DNA of 49,130 nt from Streptomyces altiplanensis (GTDB lineage Bacteria; Actinomycetota; Actinomycetes; Streptomycetales; Streptomycetaceae): contig RHMC01000039.1 of NCBI GenBank assembly GCA_003719395.1, positions 1 through 49,130 of the forward strand. Reading direction: 5' to 3'. Under the pieces are notes generated by a model that searched no databases, was not told where the DNA came from, and worked only from the letters and a program-made list of their open reading frames with translations. Made by a program: the position numbers and the translations under genes. This document shows positions 28,519 through 40,350 of this stretch, one piece after another (the first letter of the stretch is position 1; each line of letters starts with the position of its first letter).

Positions 28519-30444
28519 ATGGGGCTGGCGAACGACAAGATCATCGCGCAGGTGGAGGACCTGCTGACCGGCAGGGTCGTGATCCCCTCCATCCAGCGTG
28601 ACTTCGTATGGATGCGGCCCGATGTCCGGGATCTCTTCGATTCGCTCTACCGGGGGTATCCGGTCGGTGCCCTGCTGCTGTGGAAGACCAACCTGACTGT
28701 CCCCTTCAAGACAGCTGCAGTCGTCCAGACCGCCAAGTCGCAGCATCAGCCTCTCTACTTGCTGGACGGCCAGCAGCGGCTGACTTCCCTGGCCTGGGTG
28801 TACCGGCCGGAATCGAAGGCCGATGGCCGTCTCATCGACCTGCGCTTCGATGTGCGCACCGAGGAGTTCGTCAACCCGAGCGCGGTCCAGCGCAAGGACC
28901 CTCTGCTGTTTCCCGTGTCTCTGCTGTTGCAGGAGAGCGTTCAGTTCTATCGAGTTTTGCAGGATGCCGGCGTGCCTCTCGCGGATCCAGATTTCGCCGC
29001 GTGGACGCATCGGCTGCAAAAGGTGAACAACATTCGGCACCACCAGGTCGCTGTCATCACTTACGAGTCCGATGACTACGAGGAGGTCGCGGAGCTTTTC
29101 GCTCGCCTGAACAAAGGCGGTCGACGGCTATCCAAGGGGGATCTCGTATATAGCGCCATCGCGGCGCGATGGTCCGACGGCCTGGACACTATGGATGCCT
29201 TCCATCAGGAACTGCAGGACAGCAACTTCGCACTGAACAGAGAGGCCGTACTCCGCCTCATGAGCCTGCTCGCGGGGACTGGCGCACACCACATCAAGCT
29301 CATTGGGGCGGACGTCGACGAAGCCGCCCTGAAGGAAGCCTGGCAGGCCACCGAAGCTGCGTTGCGTCTCGCCATCGACTTTCTACGTGCTGAGTGCTCG
29401 ATTCCCCGGTCCGAGATCCTCTCGTCTCCCAACCTCGCCATCGTGCCGGCGCTCCTGCTGCATGATCGGGGCGGCAAACTGCGTCCGGGTGAGGCGCAGT
29501 TGCTGCGCCGGTGGGTCTACACGGCAATGGCGTTCAGTCACTACTCCCTGCAGGTCGAAGGAAAGCTGGAAGCAGAGGCCAGGCTGATCCGAGCGCGAGG
29601 TGGAGAGGACCTGTTCGTCGAACTCATCCGCCGGGCCTCCGGCCCCCGCTCTGCCGACAGCGCCCTCCATCCCAGAGACCTGGAGCAGAAGTACTCCACT
29701 CACCCTTTTTTCAGGCTGCTCTATATCGCCGCGCTGCGGGGCGGAGCGCGGGACTGGGTGACCAACATCACGATCAACGACCAGCCGATGAACACCGGCG
29801 CGAAGATCGAGTTCCATCACGTGTTCCCACGTGCCCGGGTACAGCCGGTCTATGCCAAGGAGGAGTGGAACAGTCTGGCCAACCTGGCTTTCGTCACCGG
29901 TCAGACGAACAAGATGATCTCGTCCAGGCTCCCCGACGAGTACATGCAGGGCGTCGCCATCGAACGTTTGACCGAGCAGTGGATTCCTGTCGGTCGGGAC
30001 TTGCGGTCTCTCGACCGGTTCCCCGACTTTCTGGCCGCGCGCAGGGCCCTGCTTGCCAACGTCCTCAACAGACTGCTGGGGCTTCCTGCCTACGCCGGGC
30101 AAGCAGCTCATCAGCATACCGACGAATTGCCGAACGACGAGGCGGTGATCGCAGAGGACGGAGCCGCACCCACGCTCGTCGGAGCGCAGGTTCAGGAGCT
30201 CCGGACAGAACAGGGTGTCGAGATCCATGCGATCTATGAGGGTCAGCGTACCCAGGCCTTCTACGATCCCTCGTCCCGCATGGTGACGATTCATACTGGC
30301 CCCGGCCGAGGCGAGCATGAGTCGCCCAGTGGGGCGGCAGTAGCCGTTGTACGGGCCCTCAACCCGCACGTCAACCCAAACCGCAACGGGTGGGTGTTCT
30401 GGACGGTCACCGCCACGGGGAATCTGCTGCAGAGTGTCCGTTAG
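28519..30444 (+). CDS. DUF262 + DUF1524-like HNH nuclease (GmrSD-type)
   Basis: 641 residues from ATG 28519 with GGGGGAAC upstream. N-terminal DUF262: IPSIQRDFVWMRPDVRDLFD (about 24-43), YPVGALLLWK, and LLDGQQRLTSLAW with the canonical DGQQR (about 81-87), then LFARLNKGGRRLSKGDL. The middle is helical. A His-Me finger nuclease region follows: IEFHHVFPRARVQ (about 430), then W-N-S-L-A-N-L and TNKMISSRLPDEYM, as in DUF1524. The last 80 residues (VEIHAIYEGQRTQAFYD onward) look like a separate small beta domain. GmrSD-like enzymes cut DNA with modified cytosine using this domain pair. The gene has less extreme GC and more varied codons than its left-hand neighbours and is flanked by repeats, so it may have arrived separately. 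Confidence 0.85.
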   Translation: MGLANDKIIAQVEDLLTGRVVIPSIQRDFVWMRPDVRDLFDSLYRGYPVGALLLWKTNLTVPFKTAAVVQTAKSQHQPLYLLDGQQRLTSLAWVYRPESKADGRLIDLRFDVRTEEFVNPSAVQRKDPLLFPVSLLLQESVQFYRVLQDAGVPLADPDFAAWTHRLQKVNNIRHHQVAVITYESDDYEEVAELFARLNKGGRRLSKGDLVYSAIAARWSDGLDTMDAFHQELQDSNFALNREAVLRLMSLLAGTGAHHIKLIGADVDEAALKEAWQATEAALRLAIDFLRAECSIPRSEILSSPNLAIVPALLLHDRGGKLRPGEAQLLRRWVYTAMAFSHYSLQVEGKLEAEARLIRARGGEDLFVELIRRASGPRSADSALHPRDLEQKYSTHPFFRLLYIAALRGGARDWVTNITINDQPMNTGAKIEFHHVFPRARVQPVYAKEEWNSLANLAFVTGQTNKMISSRLPDEYMQGVAIERLTEQWIPVGRDLRSLDRFPDFLAARRALLANVLNRLLGLPAYAGQAAHQHTDELPNDEAVIAEDGAAPTLVGAQVQELRTEQGVEIHAIYEGQRTQAFYDPSSRMVTIHTGPGRGEHESPSGAAVAVVRALNPHVNPNRNGWVFWTVTATGNLLQSVR

Positions 30445-30919
30445 TGGGGTCTGCGCTGAGTGGGCACGCATACGCGCAGGCCAACAGCACTCCTGGGGGC
30501 TGCGATTGCGAGGCGTACGTGCTGCGGCTCTACCCGTTCGCCGCGTCGTTCCAGCCGGGTCGCCGTCCGTGGTGGAGCTGTCGAACGATGCACTTGTTAG
30601 ACGCGTACAACGCGCTGCTGTCATCGGGCGCCTTCCACCTGACGAGCGGATGCCCCGTCGCCCACAAGAGCTACCGCGACGCCGCACACCCCTCCCGGCT
30701 GGTGCTGCCGTTCACGGCCACGGCCACGGCGACTGCAGCGGGCGCGGCGATCGCGCTATGCGCGCAACACAGACCGGAGCCCGGAGTAGCGACTGCTGGC
30801 GAGGCCGACGCCGCCGGGGAGGCCGCCATACCCTGGATGGCTGGCCGATGTGGTCCGGGGCGGATCAGTCGCTGTGCAGGCACAAGCAGGCCGCGTGGCG
30901 GAGTCGGCCGCATCATCCA

Positions 30920-31173
30920 TGACGCTCGTTTGACGCTCTGGGGGGCGGATGTGGGCCGTTCAGCTCAGAAATGGGCTCTGACCTGGTAATTTTCGAGATC
31001 CGCGCAGGGGAACATCTTTCCGATGACGCTCCACGTGGAGTGCGTGGCGATTCTGGGGCCGGTCAAGAAGGGCGCCTGACCTGCGGTTTCGCGCGTGCGC
31101 ATTATGTGCGGTGTGGGCGTTACGGGCGATACCTTGACGTTGAAGCGACGCTCGTGACGCTCATTTGACGCTC
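30920..31173 (+). repeat. TGACGCTC paired direct repeats, integrase-arm-like
   Basis: GACGCTC occurs at 30921, 30932, 31025, 31147, 31156 and 31167. Two pairs have the same layout: TGACGCTCGTTTGACGCTC at 30920-30938 and TGACGCTCATTTGACGCTC at 31155-31173, one mismatch in 19 bases, with an 11-base unit spacing. Paired short direct repeats of this kind near a junction resemble tyrosine-integrase arm sites; no integrase gene is in the window, so this is inference. Confidence 0.45.
30965..31095 (+). repeat. Imperfect direct repeat, right copy
   Basis: Partner of 28051-28165. Core 31032-31086 shares CACGTGGAGTG, the TGG/CTGG spacing, AAG and GCCTGACCTGCGG with the left copy at identical spacing. 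It lies 521 bases after the stop of the DUF262-HNH gene. Confidence 0.5.
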
Positions 31174-31351
31174 GTTCTGATGGGTGTCACCTGATTGATC
31201 GTGCAGGTCATGCCGGGTTGGGGGCCTACTCCCGAGGGCTGGCTTTGTGGGAACTTGAAGGAAGACCAGCCGGGTTCCGGCGCCGCTGATTGCGGTGGCA
31301 GGCGCGCTGCCGCCGTACTCCGGCGGGCCGGACAACCGGCGGAGCCGGGCG

Positions 31352-32083
31352 TCAGTAGGTGGGGGCGTAGGGGCTCCAGTGCCCGAGGAAGGGCTTCAGG
31401 TCGTCGGCGCGTGGTTCGGGGATGTCGGCAGCCGGGTGGCGTGGCGCCATGCTGCTTCCTGTGCTTCGAAATGCCTGACGCGGGATGCCTCGGCATACCG
31501 GATGCGGGCTTCTTCCATGGCGGCTTCCCAGCGGATGCGCTTCTGGCGTGCCGCTTCGATCTCGTCCAGGCGTCTGCGTTCGGCGGCTTCTCCTCGGAGG
31601 GTGACCTCTTGGGCGATCTCGGCGAGCTGGTCTTCCAGGGGGCGGCCGGGGGTGCCGGACCATTCGCTCGCCCGGTGCGGCTGGCCTTCGCTGAGGACGA
31701 AGCGGAGGCGTTCGGACGGGGTGTAGCCGAAGCGGGGGATCCTGATCCAGGAGTTCTTCTTGGCCTTGGCGAGTTCCTTCTCGGTGGCGACGTGCTCGGT
31801 CCGGTCTTGCTCCTGGAGGGCGAGGAACCCCACGGTCTGGCCCTGTGCGGTGATGTGAAGTGGGGAGATGCCCTTCGGCGGCGATGAGACGGGGGCGCGA
31901 AGCCGGTCTGTCCTGCCGAAGTGGAATGTCCTTCGGCCTCGGCAGCGGTGATCAGCGCCTGGATGAGCCGAGCCGGAGGGCACGTCCTTGGACGGGCTTC
32001 GTGAGGCCCAGTGGCTGTTGTCCGTCCTGCATGGCTCGGACCACGGTGTGCGGCCGCGTGGCCAGCTTGTGGATTCTGCCCAT
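31352..32083 (-). pseudogene. Relic of a plasmid/ICE-type hypothetical ('PE-PGRS family'-like) protein
   Basis: Pieces of one recognisable Streptomyces family lie in three frames on the minus strand. From the N-terminus: PHTVVRAMQDGQQPLGLTKP (about 32060), LIQALITAAEAEGHSTS, then TEKELAKAKKNSWIRIPRFG, LEDQLAEIAQEVTLRGEAAE and RIRYAEASRVRHFEAQEAAW, then after a jump ADDLKPFLGHWSPYAPTY ending at 31352. The family I recall ends in a KPFLxGWSPYGP-like tail and occurs near integrated plasmids and phage. Several frameshifts plus a missing piece before the tail (near 31435) mark it as dead. It supports a mobile-element origin for the right edge of the island. Confidence 0.6.
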
Positions 32084-32655
32084 GGTGTGCTTCAGCCCAG
32101 GGTGCCTCCGAAAGCTCCGCTGACGTGTCGTAAACCGTAACCACCGCGCCTTCGGTGATGTCGTCGAGCGCCGCTTCCCTCCCACCCGCCCTCGCCATCG
32201 CCGGCCACACTGCTGGTGAGCGGGAAAGTACCGGTCATAGGGAAGGCGATTGGCGTTGGCGGTGGCAGCCCGAGTCCGCAGAGACACCGACGGGCAGGGG
32301 GCTGCCCCGTCGGTGTGCCTGGGGACGGGGAGTGCCGCTCGGCCCACTCGGGGGCACATGATCCAAGGGGAGACGCCGGCCGAGACTCCGACCGCCGAGG
32401 TGTCCGTCCGTCCATGATCGAGCTGAGCGGCGACCATCTCCGAGTCCAGAGTCGTCTTCTTCTAAGATCATCCGTCTAGGATGGGCCGTCCAGGAGTGGG
32501 CCGCCTGCCGCCGGAACGCACCCGCGGTACCAGGCCCTCCGAGTCGGCACGGGGCCGGCCCGTCCACCCAAGGCACAGGCTTTGGCCGTAATACCTTTGC
32601 CGGCGTCAAGGTATGCCGCCGTACTCGGCGGGTCGCTCCCCTGGAGAAGGTGGGA
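32084..32655. other. Intergenic, 572 bases, upstream of the sigma factor
   Basis: No gene supported. It contains a symmetric ATACCTT...AAGGTAT element at 32591-32614 and a small CATCC/GGATG hairpin at 32469-32483. The last 60 bases should carry the promoter and the GGAGAAGG ribosome site of the sigma factor gene. Confidence 0.4.
32591..32614. promoter_or_regulatory. Inverted repeat ATACCTT-N10-AAGGTAT before the sigma factor gene
   Basis: Perfect 7-bp arms separated by ten bases (one helical turn centre to centre about 17), 41 bases before the sigma factor start. It could be an operator or overlap an autoregulated promoter. Only symmetry and position support this. Confidence 0.35.
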
Positions 32656-34207
32656 ATGGGGCTCATTGATGCGGACCACGCGGGGCTGGTCGTCGCGGCG
32701 CAGGCCGGTGACGATCGGGCGCGCGAGGAGCTGATCGCCGCGTACCTGCCGTTGCTCTACAACATCGTTGGGCGAGCGCTGAGCGGACATGCCGACGTCG
32801 ACGACGTCGTCCAGGAAACCCTGCTGCGCGTGGTGCGTGACCTGCCTGCCCTGCGTGCCCCTGAAAGCTTCCGGTCCTGGCTGGTGTCGATCACGCTCCG
32901 CCAGCTCCACACCCACTGGAACCGGCAGCGCGCCTTCGCCGACCGGACCACGGCCATCGACGAGGCACGCCACATACCGGACGCCGGCGCCGAGCCTGTG
33001 GACGTGACGATCCTGCGGCTGCACGTGTCGGACGAGCGGCGTCGGGTTGTCGAAGCCGGCCGGTGGCTTGACCCGGACCACCGGGTGCTGCTGTCGCTGT
33101 GGTGGCAGGAATGCGCCGGCTTGCTGAGCCGTGACGACATCGCCGCCGCGACGGGGCTCACGGTCGCCCACGTCGGAGTGCGCGTGCAACGCATGCGCGA
33201 GCAGCTGGAACTGTGCCGGACGATCGACGCCGCGCTGGAGGCCGACCCGCGCTGCCCGCAGTTGGACGAGACCGTCGTCGGCTGGGACGGTTCCCGTGCA
33301 TCGGTGTGGCGCAAACGGATAGCGCGGCACACCCGCGGCTGCCCGGTCTGCATGGCGACGACGACAGAACGGGTTCCGGCCGAACTGCTGCCCCTCAGCC
33401 TCACGACGCTGGCCGTCCCCGCCGGACTGATCGCCGCGCTGGCCGCCAAGGGCCTGCTGTCGGGTACGGCCGCCAGCGCCGCCGGGCTGGCCACGGCACA
33501 CGTCGCCGTCGGCACGGCGACGGGGGGGAGGCGGTCTGCACAGCGCGCTGATCGGCAAACTCCACGCGGTGACCGCTCATCCGCTGGTCAGTCTCGCCAC
33601 CGGCGCGGTACTCATCGCCGGGACCGCCACCTACGCGTCCTGGCCCGAACCGGCGCATCGGGAGCCCGGCGTCATCGCCGCTCCCACGGTCGGCAATCCC
33701 ACGCCGATCCCGTCGCGCACCACCACGTCGGCCGGACCGTCCCCGGCGAGTCCGTCGGCCGTCGCAGGCACCGTTGCGCTGGGCGCACAGTCGCTGGAGT
33801 CCGTGGACCACCCCGCCCTGTACCTCACGTATGCCGGCGACTTCGCGACGCTCGGCCGAGTCTCGGCGTCCAGCAGCGCGCGGACACGTCAGCGGGTCAC
33901 CTTCACGGTCATCGGGGGGCTGGCCGACACACGGTGCGTCACCTTCCGCGCCGCCGACGGCCGGTATCTTCGCCACCATTACCTGCGGCTACGGCTGAGC
34001 ACCAACGACGGCAGCGAACTGTTCCGTGAAGACGCCACCTTCTGTCCCCGTCCCGGGGCGGTCGCCGGGTCGGTGACCCTGCACGCGCACAACTATCCCG
34101 GATCGGTCCTCCGCCACCGCGACGGCGGCATCTGGCTCGATGGCTCCGACGGCACGCGTACCTTCGCCGGCCAGGCTTCCTTCATCGTGCGCAGGGCCTG
34201 GGCTTGA
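32656..34207 (+). CDS. ECF sigma factor fused to zinc-finger/membrane region and AbfB arabinose-binding domain (one extra G near 33525)
   Basis: About 516 residues. ATG 32656 follows GGAGAAGG; a GTG two codons earlier is possible. Sigma region 2: LIAAYLPLLYNIVGRALSGH, DVDDVVQETLLRVV, FRSWLVSITLRQLH. Region 4: LLSRDDIAAATGLTVAHVGV. Then RHTRGCPVC gives an H-x3-C-x2-C anti-sigma-like zinc motif, a hydrophobic stretch (LAVPAGLIAALAAKGLL) and, after a run of seven G with one apparent extra base, a membrane helix (LVSLATGAVLIAGTATYASW). The outer part is an AbfB (CBM42-like) beta-trefoil: SVDHPALYLTY, DATFCPRPG, HNYPGSVLRHRDGGIWL. AbfB domains bind arabinose side chains. So a one-protein membrane-held sigma factor may sense arabinoxylan and control the two enzyme genes next to it. 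Actinobacterial ECF groups with C-terminal extensions are known. Confidence 0.8.
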
Positions 34208-37062
<2,855 letters not shown>

Positions 37063-37103
37063 CCTGCCCGATCCACGGTGATATGCAAGGAGAACACCTC
37101 CCG

Positions 37104-39728
37104 ATGAAGAACCCCACAGCCGGCGGGCGCCGCGGACGTCACCGCCGTCGCTGGAGCGCCACCGGTCTGCTGCTCGGTGTGCCCGCCGTCCTCGTGCCGT
37201 ACTTCCTGTTCGTGCACGAGGACTCGCAGGCCGCGACGGTCGACGGTAGCGCCTACTACCGGCTGGTCTCGGTGCGCAGCGGCAAGGTGCTGGACGTCAA
37301 CGGCTTCTCCACCGCCGACGGCACCCGTATCCAGCAGTGGACCGACCAGAACACCGCCAACCAGCAGTGGCGGCTGAGGTCCACCAGGGACGGCTACTAC
37401 GAGCTGGTGAACCGCAACAGCGGCAAGGTGCTGGGCACAGCGGGCGGCTCGACCGCCCGGTCGGCCGTCGCCGAGCAGCAGACCGACAGCTCCTCCGCCT
37501 CCCAGGAGTGGCGGATCGACGCGGTGAGTGGTTCCGAGGCCGTCACCTTCACCTCCCGCGCCAGCGGCCTGGTCCTGGACGTCTCCGGTGGTTCCACGGC
37601 GCAGGGCGCGGCGATCGTCCAGTATCCGGGCACGGGCAGCACCAACCAGCAGTGGAAGCTGGTGAAGGTGGCCGCTGCCCAGTCGGCCGCGGCCGGCCCG
37701 TACACGTGGCGGAACGCCCCGGTGGTGGGCGGCGGTTACGTCACGGGGCTGGTGTTCAACCAGCGGGAGAAGGGTCTGCTGTACGCGCGCACCGACATGG
37801 GTGGCGCCTACCGCTGGGACGTCGCGGCCGAGCAGTGGATCCCGCTGACCGACTGGGCCGGCGAGAACGACTGGAACCTGCTGGGCATCGACGCGGTGGC
37901 CACCGACCCCGTCGATCCCAACCGGCTCTACCTCGCGGCGGGCACCTACACCAACAGCTGGGCAGGCAACGGCGCCGTCCTGCGCTCCACGGACCGTGGC
38001 CGCACCTTCCAGCGCACCGATCTGCCCTTCAAGCTGGGCGCCAACGAGGACGGCCGCGGGGCGGGCGAACGGCTGGCGATCAATCCCGCGGACAACGGCA
38101 CCCTGCTCCTCGGCACCCGTAAGAACGGCCTGTGGCGCAGCACCGACCACGGCGTGACATGGAGTCAGGTCTCCTCGTTCCCCGTCAAGGACGGGGCGAG
38201 CAGCGGCGCCGGCATCTCTTTCGTGACGTACGGCCCGGCCGGAAGCAAGACGGTCTATGCCGGCGTCGCCGACAAGTCCACCTCCCTGTACCGCTCCACC
38301 GACGGCGGAAGCACCTGGCAGGCCGTCCCCGGGCAGCCCACCGGCCAGATGCCGCAGCACGGCGTGCTCTCCGGTGACGGCTCGCTGTACCTCACGTACA
38401 CCGACAACCTCGGACCCAACGGCGTGACGGCGGGCTCGGTCCGGAAGCACACGCCGGCCGGCGGGGCGTGGAAGAACATCTCCCCGTCCCAGGGCGCCTA
38501 CGGGTTCTCCGGCCTGGCCGTCGACCCGCGCAAGCCGTCCACCGTGATGGTCACCACCCTCGGCCGCTGGTGGCCCGAGGACGAGATCTACCGCACCACC
38601 GACGGCGGCACGACCTGGAAGGCGCTGGCCGGGAAGTCGGTACGGGACGCTTCCGCCGCTCCCTACGTCGGCACCCGCACCGGGCACTGGATGACCGCCC
38701 TGGCCATCGACCCCTTCGACTCCGGGCATGTGCTGTACGGCACCGGCAACGGCATCTGGCGCAGCAAGGACGCCACCGCCACCGACAGCGGCGGCACCAG
38801 CCACTGGACCGTGGGCGCGCGCGGGCTGGAGGAGACCGCGCTGATGGACGCGGTCGCCCCGCCCGGCGGTGCCAGCGTCGTCACCGCCATGGGCGACCAG
38901 GGCGGTTTCCGCCACGGCTCCCTGACCGCGGTGCCCGCCGGGCGGCTGAAGGACCCGATGATGACCAACAGCACCGATATCGATTTCGCCCAGTCCAACC
39001 CCTCGATGATGGTCCGCGTCGGTCGCGGCGGCGCACAGGACGGCGCCTGCTCCACCGACGGCGGCATCAGCTGGAAGGGCTTCACGTCAGAGCCGGTGGC
39101 CGGCGCCCAGGACGGGCATGTCGCGCTCGCGGCGGACGGCTCCGCCATCGTCTGGACCGAGGCCGGCCAGGCCCCGTACCGCTCGACGGACAAGGGAGCG
39201 AGCTGGACCAAGGTCCGCGGCCTGGGCGCCGACGCCGTGGTCGTCGCCGACCGCTCCTCGGCCAAGACCTTCTACTCGCTCGCCGGCGGCACGCTCTACG
39301 CCAGCACGGACGGGGGCGCGACCTTCACCGCCCGCGCCGGCAACCTGCCCTCCGGCCGTCTCACCGCCGTTCCCGGCGTCGCGGGGGACTTGTGGGTCGC
39401 CGGCGGTGGACAAGGGCTGCTGCACTTCACCGACGGCGGCCGCACCTTCACCCGGCTCACCACGGTGAAGTCCGCCTCCGCTCTCGGCTTCGGCAAGGCC
39501 GCACCGGGCGCCTCCTACCAGGCCCTGTACCTGATCGGCACCGTCAAGGACGTCACCGGGGTCTTCCGCTCCATCGACAAGGGCGCCACCTGGCTCCGCG
39601 TCAACGACGACGTCCACCAGTGGGGCGGCATCGGCGGCGTCGGCGTCATCACCGGCGACCCCGACACCTTCGGCCGCGTGTACGTCGGCACCAACGGACG
39701 GGGCCTCCAGTACGGCGACCCGTCCTGA
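37104..39728 (+). CDS. Secreted GH74 xyloglucanase with N-terminal ricin-type CBM13
   Basis: 874 residues. ATG 37104 is preferred over 37083 because AAGGAG (37087-37092) lies between them. The Arg-rich start and hydrophobic core (TGLLLGVPAVLVPYFLF) form a signal peptide or anchor. Residues about 48-185 are a ricin/CBM13 trefoil with three QxW ends (QQW, QEW, QQW). The rest is the seven-bladed GH74 double propeller: VTGLVFNQREKGLLYARTDM, then GGAYRWD, with many YRSTDGG/RSTDKGATW-type Asp-box repeats, and a final NGRGLQYGD. GH74 enzymes hydrolyse xyloglucan endo- or exo-wise. It lies 41 bases after the xylanase gene, so they are probably co-transcribed; a terminator follows at 39785. Confidence 0.9.
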   Translation: MKNPTAGGRRGRHRRRWSATGLLLGVPAVLVPYFLFVHEDSQAATVDGSAYYRLVSVRSGKVLDVNGFSTADGTRIQQWTDQNTANQQWRLRSTRDGYYELVNRNSGKVLGTAGGSTARSAVAEQQTDSSSASQEWRIDAVSGSEAVTFTSRASGLVLDVSGGSTAQGAAIVQYPGTGSTNQQWKLVKVAAAQSAAAGPYTWRNAPVVGGGYVTGLVFNQREKGLLYARTDMGGAYRWDVAAEQWIPLTDWAGENDWNLLGIDAVATDPVDPNRLYLAAGTYTNSWAGNGAVLRSTDRGRTFQRTDLPFKLGANEDGRGAGERLAINPADNGTLLLGTRKNGLWRSTDHGVTWSQVSSFPVKDGASSGAGISFVTYGPAGSKTVYAGVADKSTSLYRSTDGGSTWQAVPGQPTGQMPQHGVLSGDGSLYLTYTDNLGPNGVTAGSVRKHTPAGGAWKNISPSQGAYGFSGLAVDPRKPSTVMVTTLGRWWPEDEIYRTTDGGTTWKALAGKSVRDASAAPYVGTRTGHWMTALAIDPFDSGHVLYGTGNGIWRSKDATATDSGGTSHWTVGARGLEETALMDAVAPPGGASVVTAMGDQGGFRHGSLTAVPAGRLKDPMMTNSTDIDFAQSNPSMMVRVGRGGAQDGACSTDGGISWKGFTSEPVAGAQDGHVALAADGSAIVWTEAGQAPYRSTDKGASWTKVRGLGADAVVVADRSSAKTFYSLAGGTLYASTDGGATFTARAGNLPSGRLTAVPGVAGDLWVAGGGQGLLHFTDGGRTFTRLTTVKSASALGFGKAAPGASYQALYLIGTVKDVTGVFRSIDKGATWLRVNDDVHQWGGIGGVGVITGDPDTFGRVYVGTNGRGLQYGDPS

Positions 39729-39776
39729 CCCCGACGCCGAAGCGGACGCACGCTTGACGCATGAGCTGACGCACGA

Positions 39777-39869
39777 TCAGCAATGGAAGGCCGCCCCTCG
39801 GCATCTCGGTTGGAGGGCGGCTTTCCGCTGCAGAGTCGCACCGTTTGCGGTGCGCGGGCTGGTGGTCAT
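39777..39869 (-). CDS. Possible 30-residue ORF with strong ribosome site
   Basis: On the minus strand GAGGAGGGGCACC precedes an ATG at 39869 that begins MTTSPRTANGATLQRK and ends at 39777. The ribosome site is the main support. The frame crosses the GH74 terminator, and the product shows no family likeness, so it may be chance. Confidence 0.2.
   Translation of the reverse strand: MTTSPRTANGATLQRKAALQPRCRGAAFHC
39785..39826. terminator. Hairpin terminator after the GH74 gene
   Basis: GGAAGGCCGCCC and GGGCGGCTTTCC form a 12-bp stem with one G-U pair and an 18-base loop, 57 bases after the GH74 stop. Confidence 0.7.
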
Positions 39870-40328
39870 GGTGCCCCTCCTCGGGCGGGTGGCACGGCGG
39901 TGACCCGTCCCTCGGATTGGTGGAGCAGCGGTCTATTGATCGATCACCACGGTGCTGGCCTTGGCCAGACCGATCGCCATCAAGCCACCTGTCCCACCCG
40001 GCTTCGCGGGGGGAGCAGTCGTACCGCGGGATCCGGCCCCAGGCGCCGTTGCGAGCTGCCAGACGCCATTTGGCAGACGATCTCGCAGATGCCGCGTGCG
40101 TTGGCGCGCCGGCGGCCCTGACTGCAGCCGACGACACCGCTCTTTCCGGGAGGTTGCAACCCGGGTGAAATTATATCTGTGCCCGTGAGGTGAGAATTTT
40201 ACGGACCGTGCAGTGAGAGTTTTTGCCTCAATGGGCGGAGTGGAATTATTTGACGTACGCAGGCCGTTGCGGCGTGCTACTGTCGATCTCAGTTGCAGTT
40301 GTGGTTCCCAAAACTTCAAGTGCCCCCA
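39870..40328. other. Intergenic between the GH74 and cold-shock genes
   Basis: No gene supported. A hairpin CTGCCA...TGGCAG lies near 40059-40079. From about 40165 the DNA becomes AT-richer (GTGAAATTATATCTG, GGAATTATTTGACGTACG), which suggests the cold-shock promoter region around 40230-40290. Confidence 0.45.
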
Positions 40329-40350
40329 GTCGGCTCCTGCCGACGGGAGC
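40329..40350 (+). promoter_or_regulatory. Two mutually exclusive stems in the cold-shock mRNA leader
   Basis: GTCGG (40329-40333) pairs with CCGAC (40340-40344), while GCTCC (40333-40337) pairs with GGAGC (40346-40350); the two stems share bases and cannot form together. GCTTTTGT follows directly, as after an intrinsic terminator. Lying about 100 bases before the cold-shock ATG, this could be an attenuator or temperature-responsive switch. Structure by eye only. Confidence 0.4.

Larger units (their letters stand above)
30445..31351. other. Intergenic, about 900 bases, no convincing gene; contains repeats
   Basis: Frames across 30480-30990 lack a clear family pattern. The 199-residue frame ending at 30989 may be a relic, since it ends in an ordered-looking stretch (LTLWGADVGRSAQKWALTW), but I cannot name it. 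The right half carries the second copy of the imperfect repeat and six GACGCTC motifs. The segment looks like a junction between mobile DNA and the chromosome. Confidence 0.4.

Noticed and set aside
3445..30444. BREX or Pgl system
   Set aside because: A kinase and a large methyltransferase are present, but no PglZ phosphatase, BrxC/PglY ATPase or BrxL was found.
30480..30989. 170-residue protein after the DUF262-HNH gene
   Set aside because: No start with a ribosome site, no codon bias and no family pattern; at most a relic.
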